Assembly (NCBI RefSeq): GCF_003627795.1
Contig: NZ_CP032686.1
Span: forward strand, 496,001 to 560,000
Reading direction: 5' to 3'
Length of the DNA stretch: 64,000 bases
DNA from: Rhizobium sp. CCGE531
GTDB lineage: Bacteria > Pseudomonadota > Alphaproteobacteria > Rhizobiales > Rhizobiaceae
Numbering within the stretch: the first letter of the stretch is position 1; each line of letters starts with the position of its first letter. The translations under genes were made by a program, and so were the position numbers. Shown here piece by piece: positions 15,900 through 23,332 of the stretch. The notes beneath the pieces were generated by a model. That model did not search any database, was not told the DNA's origin, and saw nothing but the letters and a program-made list of their open reading frames with translations.

Positions 15900-16705
15900 G
15901 GCATCGTCAACTTAACGGCAAAGAAGCCAGACGATGCCGGCCTGTTTTGTCGGTCATGCCCGGGCGATTTTCGCCCATAGGTTCATCGCCGCTGCGCGCA
16001 GCTCTCGATGATGGCTGGAGGGGATGTCGTGGCGCGGGATGTGGAACAGGTTGGCAATCGGGTCATGGATGGAGACAAAGCGTTGTAGATGACGCTGTGA
16101 CTTGAAGCGCTTCATGATCCGCTCACGCCGCCGGACGGGCTGGTGGGAATTCTCCGCCCGATTGTTCAGGCCTTTGTGGGAGCGATGCTCGACACCAGGC
16201 ATGATCTCCCGCATTGCGGCGCCGTAGGATCGAAGCTTATCGGTGATCATCACCCGTGGCGCTCGGCCCTGGCTCTTCAAGAGCTTTCGCATCAGGCGTT
16301 TGGCCGCCTTGGCATTGCGGCGGCTTTGCACCAGCACCTCCAGAACGAAACCATCCTGATCAACGGCGCGCCACAACCAGTGCTTCTTGCCTCGGATCGA
16401 AATGACGGCCTCATCGAGGTGCCACTTGTCTCCGAGCTGGCCGGATGAGCGACGACGGATGTCATTGGCGAAGGTCCGCCCAAATTTCTCCGTCCACAGC
16501 CGGACCGTCTGATGGGAGACAATGATCCCACGGGCAGCCAACAAGTCCTCGACCATCCGCAGGCTGAGAGGGAAACGGAAATAAAGCCACACGGCGTGGG
16601 CAATGATTTCAGCGGGAAAGCGGTGGCGGCGGTATAGTCGATCACGGTCTGTCATGGCCCGTCATCGCACATCGAATTCCAGTTGTTCGTCAAGTTGACG
16701 ATGCC
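15900..16705 (-). mobile_element. Complete IS6-family insertion sequence (806 bp)
   Basis: The transposase gene is bracketed by inverted repeats: GGCATCGTCAACTTAACG reading inward from 15900 and GGCATCGTCAACTTGACG reading inward from 16705, identical over the first 14 bases. The resulting length of 806 bp fits the family (IS26 is 820 bp). The 8-base flanks (CTTTCTCG and, to the right, GCCCGCGG) do not match, so the target duplication has been lost, as happens when IS6 elements recombine or form cointegrates. To the left, codons on the minus strand (KEAVALFLELLRQKRARGYR, then a stop) look like the tail of an interrupted gene. Confidence 0.75.
15954..16655 (-). CDS. IS6-family transposase
   Basis: A 233-residue DDE transposase. 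It opens with the IS6 zinc-finger/helix region (YRRHRFPAEIIAHAVWLYFR), followed by WHLDEAVISIRGKKHWLWRA with the first Asp, the second Asp in MITDKLRSYGAAM and the Glu in NRAENSHQPVRRRER. These are the catalytic triad positions of IS26-like enzymes, so the element looks intact and potentially active. It is encoded on the minus strand within the inverted repeats. Confidence 0.92.
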   Translation of the reverse strand: MTDRDRLYRRHRFPAEIIAHAVWLYFRFPLSLRMVEDLLAARGIIVSHQTVRLWTEKFGRTFANDIRRRSSGQLGDKWHLDEAVISIRGKKHWLWRAVDQDGFVLEVLVQSRRNAKAAKRLMRKLLKSQGRAPRVMITDKLRSYGAAMREIMPGVEHRSHKGLNNRAENSHQPVRRRERIMKRFKSQRHLQRFVSIHDPIANLFHIPRHDIPSSHHRELRAAAMNLWAKIARA

Positions 16706-17037
16706 GCCCGCGGAGCTGCGCGACATTACTTTCACCTTTAACGCGAAAGCACCTTCCAGCACGGCCGTTGATCTGAGGGATTCCTCCGGCGATCGCATTG
16801 CCGTCATCATCTTGGCTGTCGAAACGACAGAGCAATTTCGCTGTCCGAGCCATGACAAGGGCGGATTCGCCGACAATGTATTCGTCCATCGAACAAGGGA
16901 ATTATCGTTCAGTTCGCGTCGGCATGATCCATGAGACGAATAGAAACTACTAAAATAAATTGCTTTTTCTTCCGATTAACTCGCTATTAATTAAGCATAA
17001 ATAGAATTTCCCCTATAATTTAAGGGGTTTGAACACC
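16706..17037. other. Flank of the IS6 element and promoter region of the chemoreceptor gene
   Basis: 16706-16930 has open frames on both strands with no recognised domain; it may be the remainder of a gene cut by the IS. 16935-17037 is AT-rich. CCCCT and AGGGG at 17011-17026 can pair into a small hairpin around TATAATTT, placing the ribosome-binding AGGGG of the chemoreceptor in a stem. Confidence 0.4.
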
Positions 17038-18972
17038 ATGTCGTTACTGAACCGAATAAGCATACTTTCGAAATTGCTTTCTGTCATCGCATTCATAGGG
17101 CTGATCATTGCCATTTGCATCTGGTATGCGACGTCGGAAATGACGGTGATCGACAATTCATATACTGCGTTTCTCGATCATGAAGCGCACGCGGTAGCGA
17201 ACGCCCGGCGCACAAACACATTTACCTATGAGCTGGTTTACAACACCTTTCGCGCCATCGCCGAAACCGATCCTGACCAAGTAAAGAGGTCGAGCGATGC
17301 ATTTGACGGCACTGTCCCTGAACTCCGGCAAATCTTGTCCGATCTCCGTCAGCAGGCACCGGCTTTTTCTGACCGCATCGACGATCTTGGAAAGAAGGTC
17401 GACCTGTTCATCACGAGCGTCACTGCTGTGATGGATCTTGCGAAGAAGGGGCAAAACAAGGAAGCTGTGGAGCTTTATCATCATCAGGTTGATCCGCACT
17501 TCCATGAGGTCAGCTTGGCTATCCGTGATCTCACGGCCGGTATCCAGTCATTTGCCGACAAGGGTTCGAACGATCTGACGGACAAAACAAACACCACCCG
17601 ATTTCTGACGGCGACGTCGTCGGCAGCAGGATTGGTGGCTGGCCTCCTGATGGCGATTATCACAATTGTCTTTGGCATTACCAAGCCGATGGCGGCATTG
17701 CGCGCCGCCATGGCACGGCTGGCGTCGAGCGAGACGAACATTCAAATCCCTGGGATGCGCAGGGGCGACGAGCTTGGTCAGATGGCCGGTGCGGTCGAGG
17801 TGTTCCGTCAAGCAGCCATTGCGAACAAGCGGTTGGAGGCAGAGGCGGAGGAGAATCGCGCTCAAGCGGAGGCAGATCGGCTAAGAGTGACAGCCGAGGC
17901 TGAGGCCGCCGCGCAACAGCGGCTAAGGGAAGCAACCGTTGGATTGGCGGGTGGCTTGAAGCGGCTGGCCGCCGGTGATCTGTCGTTCCAGTTGACGGAA
18001 CCGTTCGCGCCTGACTTCGAGACGCTCCGTTCCGATCTGAATGGTGCAATCACCCAGCTCAACGAAACCTTGCTTGCGGTCACTCATTCCACGGCGTCGA
18101 TCGATAGCGGCTCGACCGAGATCAGTCACGGCGCCGATGACCTTTCGCAGCGCACGGAAAGGCAAGCCGCCTCGCTTGAGCAAACGGCGGCGGCCCTCGA
18201 CCAGATTACCGTCAATGTTTCGAATTCCTCCAAGCGCGCCGAGGAGGCTCGTGCGGTAGCGATCCAGGCGAACACAAGCGCTGCCCGATCCGGAAAGGTC
18301 GTCGCCGATGCCGTCGAGGCCATGAGCCGCATCGAGCAGTCCTCGAACCAGATCGCCAATATCATTGGTGTTATCGACGAGATCGCCTTTCAGACCAATC
18401 TGCTAGCACTCAATGCCGGCATCGAAGCGGCACGCGCTGGAGATGCCGGAAAGGGCTTCGCCGTGGTGGCGCAGGAAGTGCGCGAATTGGCGCAACGCTC
18501 GGCAAATGCGGCCAAGGAAATCAAGGATCTCATCCGCAACTCCACGACCGAGGTCGAAAGCGGAGTCAAGCTTGTGCGCGATACAGGTGAGGTCCTTCAA
18601 GCCATTGAGCGGGACGTTGCAACGATTAACCAGCACATGGACGCAATCGCTACGTCGGCTCGCGAGCAGTCGACAGGCCTGGCTGAGGTCAACACCGCCG
18701 TCAACCAGATGGATCAGGTCACGCAACAAAACGCAGCCATGGTCGAGGAGACGAACGCCGCCAGCGCTACCTTGGCGGTGGAAGCCGGTCGCCTGAAGGA
18801 CCTGATCGCACAATTCAATCTCGGCGGTTCCAGCCATGACGTATTCCCGGGCGATGCGCTTCGGCAAACGGCAGCGGTCATGCGTGGTTCACCGCTTGCG
18901 AGCCGAGATCAACGCCCCGTGTCATCTCCGGCCCGCAAACTGGTTGGCAATCTCGCAGAGCGCAGGGCATGA
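17038..18972 (+). CDS. Methyl-accepting chemotaxis protein
   Basis: About 644 residues. TM1 at about 11-30, a roughly 155-residue helical periplasmic sensor (4-helix-bundle type), TM2 at about 190-212, a HAMP domain to about 265, a long Glu/Ala/Arg coiled coil, a second HAMP-like segment (about 305-355) and the signalling hairpin with its conserved tip ([20 protein letters not shown] near residue 445). It relays ligand binding to CheW/CheA. The C-terminus ([10 protein letters not shown]) has no CheR/CheB-binding pentapeptide, unlike the receptor at 33.8 kb. The ATG at 17038 is chosen because AAGGGG lies 10 bases upstream; a TTG at 17029 would have no spacing. No other che gene is adjacent. 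Confidence 0.92.
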   Translation: MSLLNRISILSKLLSVIAFIGLIIAICIWYATSEMTVIDNSYTAFLDHEAHAVANARRTNTFTYELVYNTFRAIAETDPDQVKRSSDAFDGTVPELRQILSDLRQQAPAFSDRIDDLGKKVDLFITSVTAVMDLAKKGQNKEAVELYHHQVDPHFHEVSLAIRDLTAGIQSFADKGSNDLTDKTNTTRFLTATSSAAGLVAGLLMAIITIVFGITKPMAALRAAMARLASSETNIQIPGMRRGDELGQMAGAVEVFRQAAIANKRLEAEAEENRAQAEADRLRVTAEAEAAAQQRLREATVGLAGGLKRLAAGDLSFQLTEPFAPDFETLRSDLNGAITQLNETLLAVTHSTASIDSGSTEISHGADDLSQRTERQAASLEQTAAALDQITVNVSNSSKRAEEARAVAIQANTSAARSGKVVADAVEAMSRIEQSSNQIANIIGVIDEIAFQTNLLALNAGIEAARAGDAGKGFAVVAQEVRELAQRSANAAKEIKDLIRNSTTEVESGVKLVRDTGEVLQAIERDVATINQHMDAIATSAREQSTGLAEVNTAVNQMDQVTQQNAAMVEETNAASATLAVEAGRLKDLIAQFNLGGSSHDVFPGDALRQTAAVMRGSPLASRDQRPVSSPARKLVGNLAERRA

Positions 18973-19525
18973 CCGGCGCGATCGCACAAAGCGGGAGGGA
19001 CGAGTTCTGAGTTGATGGAGATCGTGACGGCACCGCCGGCGTTTGGGGGAGGGGATCACACCTCTCCCTGCAAATGTGCCATGACACTTCGGTTGGCGTT
19101 GTCTAATCGCCACCTGTCCGTCAAGAGAATTCCTGCCATTGCGCATCCTTGCGGGTTGCGGAACAGCAGCCCGATTCAAATTGATTGGCACCAGCGATCG
19201 TGGCCGGCTGGCTGGTTCCGGTAGTGACGAAGCCGCTCGCGATCGCGCCCTCAATAGTGCTGTAGCGAGTGAGCGGCTTCGTGGTTCGCCATCCTCGGCA
19301 GTCATATCTCCAGAACGGTCCAGTGCCGGGAGCAGCGTTGTCTCCGCGGTCGACAACAGTCGCCGCACGATGGGTTTTCGCAGGCAGGACCTTCCTATGT
19401 TTTGTGCGCAGTCTTCAATTTGCTGCAGCGTCACGAACGGAATGACCCAACCCACGTCCACAGCAGGGACGCACAGTTCGTCAAATCGAGATTTGACACG
19501 CTGAGGGAGGAAGCTGGCGCTTCGT
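18973..19525. other. Intergenic region with IS debris, no supported gene
   Basis: 19040-19103 is an IS30 remnant. Between it and the IS110 transposase, 19105-19525, the minus strand has a protein-like frame beginning near 19461 (VGWVIPFVTLQQIEDCAQNI), which I could not assign. It may belong to the non-coding end of the IS110 element or to older DNA. Confidence 0.35.
19040..19103 (-). mobile_element. IS30-family remnant, 3' end
   Basis: GGGGATCACACCTCTCCCTG and the following CAAATG-GCCATGA-CACTTCGGTTGG closely match the 3' end of the IS30-type fragment at 27.95 kb, with scattered substitutions and indels. The match stops at GGCGTTGTC; the sequence that should follow (TTGTAGCCGAGG) appears at 20696, beyond the IS110 element. 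Confidence 0.6.
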
Positions 19526-20693
19526 TTATGCGAGATCGGCGCCAGCCGATGTATTGAACTCTTCTCCTGTCGTGAGCATGCTGTGCATGATGACAGCGAG
19601 CTTGCGAGCGACCGCCACCGCAGCGCGTTTGAACCCTAACCGTTCACGCAGCTTCAGCCCCCAGGCCCTGAGATTGCATTCGGCCCTGGTGCCGGTTCTC
19701 GTCAGCAGAACCGTCGCCGCTTCGTAAAGCAGTCCTCGTAGATGGGTATCGCCTCTTCGCGAGATATGGCCGTCATAGTCGACCTCGCCTGACTGGTAGC
19801 GTCGTGTCGTCAGCCCGAGCCAGGCGCCCACCGAGCGCGATGTTCTGAAGTTGGCCGGATCTTCAATCGCCGCGACGTAGGATAGGGCCGTGATGGCGCC
19901 GATGCCCGGGATCGTCATCAGACGCTTCGCAGCGTGACTCTGCCGCGCCGCTAAGACCAGCTGCCGGTCAAGTTCGGCCGCATGCCTACGTATGTCTCGC
20001 CAAGCATCGAACAGGGGCAATATGATCCGCGCCAGGCTGTCATGGCCATCCAGTAGTGCCTTCACATGGCCGTCGAACACGCGGCCAGTTCCCTTGGGAA
20101 CGATAAGGCCGAATGTCTTCATCAGGCCGTGAATCTGGTTGCTGAGCTGGATCGAGATATTCAGGAGATGATTGCGTGCCCCAACCAGCGTGCGCGTCAG
20201 CATGCTGTCGAACGCCTTAACCCGGACGGCCTTGCAGAAGCCGGCTTCCGCCAGTTGCGCCAATCCGTCCGCATCATTGGCATCGGTCTTGTTGAGTGTT
20301 TCGTTCAACACTTTTTGCGCATGCCGTGCCTCAATGCAGATCGCAGGCATCCCTTTGGCTATCAGGGCGTGATAGAACCACGTCGACAACGGCCCCGTTT
20401 CGAAGACGACGCGTCTTGCGTGCGGGGCGTGCTTGCGGATCATCCCCGCCAGAAGTGTGGGGTCCGAAGGGCATTTCCCGCGCCAGATGCGTTTGCCGTC
20501 TTGCCGGATTGAGATCGCAGTCTCTTTCAAAGAAATGTCGAGCCCGATATACTGGTTCATGGTTGCCTCCAACAAATGATGTTTGGGCCGGTTCCAATCG
20601 TGAGCCCGTATTCCCATCTTATCGGGGGCAACCACCCCTACCAGCAACAACTGAGAAAATGGCCTGAGGAGATCGCGCCGCGATTACCCCATG
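19105..20693 (-). mobile_element. IS110-family element inserted in an IS30 remnant (ends approximate)
   Basis: The IS110-type transposase lies between two pieces of the same IS30 fragment. Taking the break points of that fragment as its limits gives about 1.59 kb, near the upper end of the usual IS110 length. IS110 elements lack clear inverted repeats and target duplications, so ends can only be placed by the interrupted sequence; part of 19105-19525 may not belong to it. Confidence 0.45.
19526..20560 (-). CDS. IS110-family transposase
   Basis: A 344-residue DEDD transposase. The N-terminal RuvC-like domain starts MNQYIGLDISLKETAIS with the first Asp, has FETGPLSTWFYHAL with the Glu and NKTDANDADGLAQLAEAG with the DxxD pair. 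The C-terminal transposase-20 domain has MTIPGIGAITALSYVAAI and the SRSVGAWLGLTTRRYQSG region with a conserved serine further on. The start at 20560 follows GGAGG with 5-base spacing; a longer frame has no ribosome-binding site. It appears intact and may be active, guided by a bridge RNA encoded in the non-coding end as known for this family. Confidence 0.92.
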   Translation of the reverse strand: MNQYIGLDISLKETAISIRQDGKRIWRGKCPSDPTLLAGMIRKHAPHARRVVFETGPLSTWFYHALIAKGMPAICIEARHAQKVLNETLNKTDANDADGLAQLAEAGFCKAVRVKAFDSMLTRTLVGARNHLLNISIQLSNQIHGLMKTFGLIVPKGTGRVFDGHVKALLDGHDSLARIILPLFDAWRDIRRHAAELDRQLVLAARQSHAAKRLMTIPGIGAITALSYVAAIEDPANFRTSRSVGAWLGLTTRRYQSGEVDYDGHISRRGDTHLRGLLYEAATVLLTRTGTRAECNLRAWGLKLRERLGFKRAAVAVARKLAVIMHSMLTTGEEFNTSAGADLA

Positions 20694-20790
20694 TTTTGTA
20701 GCCGAGGCATTTGCGTGGCTGATCGTTGAGATGGCGAGCAAGGTGTGCCAGGTCGCGCTGCGGCACAATGCTGAGATCCGTATCCCGTCG
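20694..20790 (-). mobile_element. IS30-family remnant, internal piece
   Basis: On the minus strand this reads QRDLAHLARHLNDQPRKCLG then YKT, matching the fragment at 28.0 kb (QRDLIHLARYLNDQPRKCLG). It joins in sequence to the piece at 19040-19103, with the IS110 element between them. Its upstream end fuses to istA-like sequence. Confidence 0.6.
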
Positions 20791-20884
20791 GGAAGGATCT
20801 TTGCGACAAGGCAACGATCGTTGTCATAGACGATCGACTGCGGCACTGCCCCGAAGAAGACGAACGCATGGATGTGGCCGCCGA
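20784..20884 (-). mobile_element. IS21-family istA remnant
   Basis: A minus-strand segment reads HAFVFFGAVPQSIVYDN then LVAKILPDG. This resembles the catalytic-core stretch of IS21 IstA transposases (AF-FFGGVP-R-VYDN-K-AVAKIL). Only about 30 codons remain, fused downstream to IS30 sequence and upstream to a methyltransferase fragment. Confidence 0.55.
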
Positions 20885-21006
20885 CCCGGGAGGGTGAAAT
20901 GCTCGCGATAAACGTCATAGCCGCTACGAACGTCACTGGCCCACTGGTCGGCGTTCTTGTTCCAGTGGTTAGCCACATCTTCTTCGGAAAGTGCGGTCAC
21001 AGTCAC
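20885..21006 (-). pseudogene. 5' fragment of a class I SAM-dependent methyltransferase gene
   Basis: From a GTG at 21006, preceded by GGGGAG at 6 bases, 40 codons read TALSEEDVANHWNKNADQWA followed by DVRSGYDVYREHFTLP. This is the typical start of small class I methyltransferases (HWD-NAD-W...GYDVYRE). The reading then runs into istA-like sequence, so the remaining 200 or so codons including the SAM-binding motifs are gone. Confidence 0.55.
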
Positions 21007-21045
21007 GTCTTGCTCCCCGCGGATTTCATGAGGCCTTCGCTACTG

Positions 21046-21531
21046 TCAATGCAGCGTAATCGGTTCATCACGGTCTGACGCCAACACTTTGGTCATCTCC
21101 AAAAGCCCTATCGCTTGAGCTAGGATTTCGATGCCAATCATGGTTGAAGCAATCTCGCGTGCGTTGGCCATCAAATCGCTGGCAACGTCGTCCAGCATTT
21201 CAACGATATCGAGACGTCCGTCCGCAGCCATGCTTTTCGATGCAGAGCGGAGTTGGGCGATGAAGCGATCAATCAGGTTGAGGCGTCTGGCCTCGCTCAA
21301 CCCCTCGAAAATCTTTCTGCCTTTGCTATCGCTCTTCATTAAGGCCTCGAATTCAAACCTGATTTCGGCGCATTTTCGTGAAGCAGTTCGCCACGCTATG
21401 GTATCGGCATCAAAAGGACACGACAATCCTGAGTTCAAGTTATCGGGTGCGATCGATCCGTCGGCTATAAGTCCTTGTTTTCGGTGCCGGGCGAGGCACA
21501 CGCCAATTCCACAACGTCCCGAGAGAGCCAT
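21046..21531 (-). CDS. Hypothetical helical protein
   Basis: Up to 161 codons; the first 30 overlap the end of the next gene and may not be translated. From about residue 38 the product is strongly helical and charged (IRFEFEALMKSDSKGRKIFE, LSEARRLNLIDRFIAQLRSA, then IVEMLDDVASDLMANAREIA). I recognise no domain; there are no membrane segments or signal peptide. The real start is uncertain because no ATG with a ribosome-binding site is evident before the internal ATG near 21339. It follows the gene at 21465-21728 on the same strand and probably shares its transcript. Confidence 0.5.
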   Translation of the reverse strand: MALSGRCGIGVCLARHRKQGLIADGSIAPDNLNSGLSCPFDADTIAWRTASRKCAEIRFEFEALMKSDSKGRKIFEGLSEARRLNLIDRFIAQLRSASKSMAADGRLDIVEMLDDVASDLMANAREIASTMIGIEILAQAIGLLEMTKVLASDRDEPITLH

Positions 21532-21728
21532 TGATGGGCGGCAATAGCAAATCGAAGCTCGGGAAGCGTGCGACTTCCCTCTCTGAACAGGGTGACGACG
21601 GCAGCCGCTGCGATTTCATATTCTGGTGCGTTCCGGCTAATGCCCGTTGCATCACGCCATTCTTCGAGTGCTTGGCTGATAATATCAAGTTCAACCGACC
21701 CGAATGTCGCATTCACAAAGTCTCTCAT
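21465..21728 (-). CDS. Small hypothetical protein
   Basis: 87 residues from the ATG at 21728, preceded by GGGAGAGACA; the ATG at 21746 is an alternative. The sequence begins MRDFVNATFGSVELDIISQA, continues with EWRDATGIS and a helical LFREGSRTLPELRFAIAAHQ segment, and has no cysteines in motif order, no membrane segment and no named domain that I can see. Its length, codon use and ribosome-binding site support a real gene. The overlapping start of the next ORF suggests a two-gene unit of unknown function. Confidence 0.5.
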   Translation of the reverse strand: MRDFVNATFGSVELDIISQALEEWRDATGISRNAPEYEIAAAAVVTLFREGSRTLPELRFAIAAHQWLSRDVVELACASPGTENKDL

Positions 21729-21746
21729 TGTCTCTCCCGAAAACAA

Positions 21747-22326
21747 GCGGCAGAGAGATGGGAATCGTCGCGGCCAATTTCAAAGGGACCATCACGACCG
21801 ATCAAAACGGCCGGACGCTGTCACTTGGCGGATGGCGATCAGCATCCGCTTTTTGTCCGCGCGCTCGATCGGGTGCCTGAGGTTCGGGAAACCGATCCGA
21901 GACCGCCCGTGCCACTCGCCAGGTTATTCCCGCAAGAGCCGGAGCCACTGCCACCGGACTCACCGCAGGTTCCAGCACTGCCGGGGCTAGATCGGGCGCC
22001 GCCTACATCCACGCTTGATCGGCCGAACGAAACCCTTCGGGGTGCATGGCACTGCCGATATGCAGGGTGCACGTTCGACACTCGTTTTAGTATAAAGCTT
22101 AGATTGTATATTCGAGAATAATATCGTCGAATTTGCGAAATTAGATATGTAAATCTAGGATTGAAAATAGAAATGAGATATGAAAAGTCGATTCATGGTA
22201 AATATATTTCAAAACTGAGTATGCCGTGACTGCTGAGATGTGCTATGTTGCGTTCGCTGGACGGTATTATTCCGCAAGGACTAGTTTGGTTATATTCAGA
22301 ATTTTTACGACTGGCAGGCGGTTCCG
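21747..22326. other. Relic region and AT-rich promoter upstream of the HD-GYP gene
   Basis: 21838-22121 on the plus strand reads as a Pro-rich protein (RLFPQEPEPLPPDSPQVPAL) followed by a short Cys-containing tail, without a credible start; it may be a fragment. 22084-22326 is AT-rich and free of genes, a probable promoter region for the gene at 22327. Confidence 0.4.
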
Positions 22327-23286
22327 GTGATAGAGAAATTCGGATTACATCAGCTGGATATGAAAAACTTCGCAGGGGAGCGAGAACGCTCTGCGGATGA
22401 GATTTTCAGCGGGATTGACAATTTCCCGAAGCCATCTCGCGTGGCTATCAAGCCGACAGTGCAGCGGGAGGCAATATGGATCGACGCGAGGCAAGATGCG
22501 GATAGTGGCGCGGATGTTCCAAGGCCGATGAGGTCAACTGCTCTTGGAATTGCTGCCAACGTCCAATCACCCTACCGAGCAAAGCAGGTCAGACTGGCCA
22601 AGCGGCTGATCAAAGAAGCAATACCGGACGTTCGACATCTTTTTAATCGGGCACGGTGTTACCGCGACATCCAATATGATTCCGCCGGGAGAGTGGTCGG
22701 AAAGCTTATGTTACGGTCCTCGGCCGATGTTGTTGCGTTAATCGGTGCCGAAAAACCCGAAGGCGGACAGGAAGGAACTCTCCTTCATTCGTTGGCCGTA
22801 AGCGCATCGATGATTGCATTTGGCCGGAGTTTGGGATTGGACGAAGATGCGGTGGGCCCTCTCGGTTTCGGCGGACTGCTACATGACATCGGAAAAATGG
22901 CTTTATCAACGAAGCTATTGGAGAGATCTGGCCCGTTGAATACCGCCGAGCTCATGGTTATCCGCACACACCCGGAGTTGGGCTACGAGATGCTCAGGCA
23001 AATCGAGGACATACCGAAAGCCGTTCTGAACATTTGTCTCTATCACCATGAGAGGTTCGATGGCTCCGGCTATCCATACGGGCTTGTCGGAGTCGAAATC
23101 CCCGAGGTTGCACGCATCGCTGCAATCTGCGATGTGTATGATGCGCTCACCAGCGTGAGACCATATAAAACCGCATGGTCCCCCTGCGAAGCAATCGATG
23201 CGATGCTCAGGTCAACTGGACAGTTCGACCCCGTGCTGTTGGACGCGTTCGTATCGTGGGTAGCGCGCGAGGGGCTTATCCAGTAG
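22327..23286 (+). CDS. HD-GYP domain protein, probable cyclic-di-GMP phosphodiesterase
   Basis: 319 residues. The N-terminal 140 residues have no recognised sensor domain. The C-terminal HD-GYP domain shows LLHDIGKMALSTKLL near residue 184 (metal-binding HD and the following Lys), HPELGYEML near residue 217 and HHERFDGSGYP near residue 240, which gives the GYP loop, then DVYDALTSVRPYK. All expected metal ligands are present, so hydrolysis of cyclic di-GMP is predicted. The frame starts with GTG at 22327; an ATG at 22360 is an alternative, and neither has a strong ribosome-binding site. It converges with a diguanylate cyclase gene 47 bases away. Confidence 0.87.
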   Translation: MIEKFGLHQLDMKNFAGERERSADEIFSGIDNFPKPSRVAIKPTVQREAIWIDARQDADSGADVPRPMRSTALGIAANVQSPYRAKQVRLAKRLIKEAIPDVRHLFNRARCYRDIQYDSAGRVVGKLMLRSSADVVALIGAEKPEGGQEGTLLHSLAVSASMIAFGRSLGLDEDAVGPLGFGGLLHDIGKMALSTKLLERSGPLNTAELMVIRTHPELGYEMLRQIEDIPKAVLNICLYHHERFDGSGYPYGLVGVEIPEVARIAAICDVYDALTSVRPYKTAWSPCEAIDAMLRSTGQFDPVLLDAFVSWVAREGLIQ

Positions 23287-23332
23287 ATCAGGGATCGGTT
23301 GCGGGCAATGTTGTGGCGAACGGTGACTGCAA

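Noticed and set aside
17029..17037. TTG start for the first chemoreceptor
   Set aside because: It leaves about one base to the AAGGGG site; the ATG at 17038 has proper spacing.
18922..19461. 179-codon minus-strand ORF overlapping the end of the chemoreceptor
   Set aside because: It runs through an IS30 remnant and into the receptor gene; only its first part looks protein-like and could not be identified.
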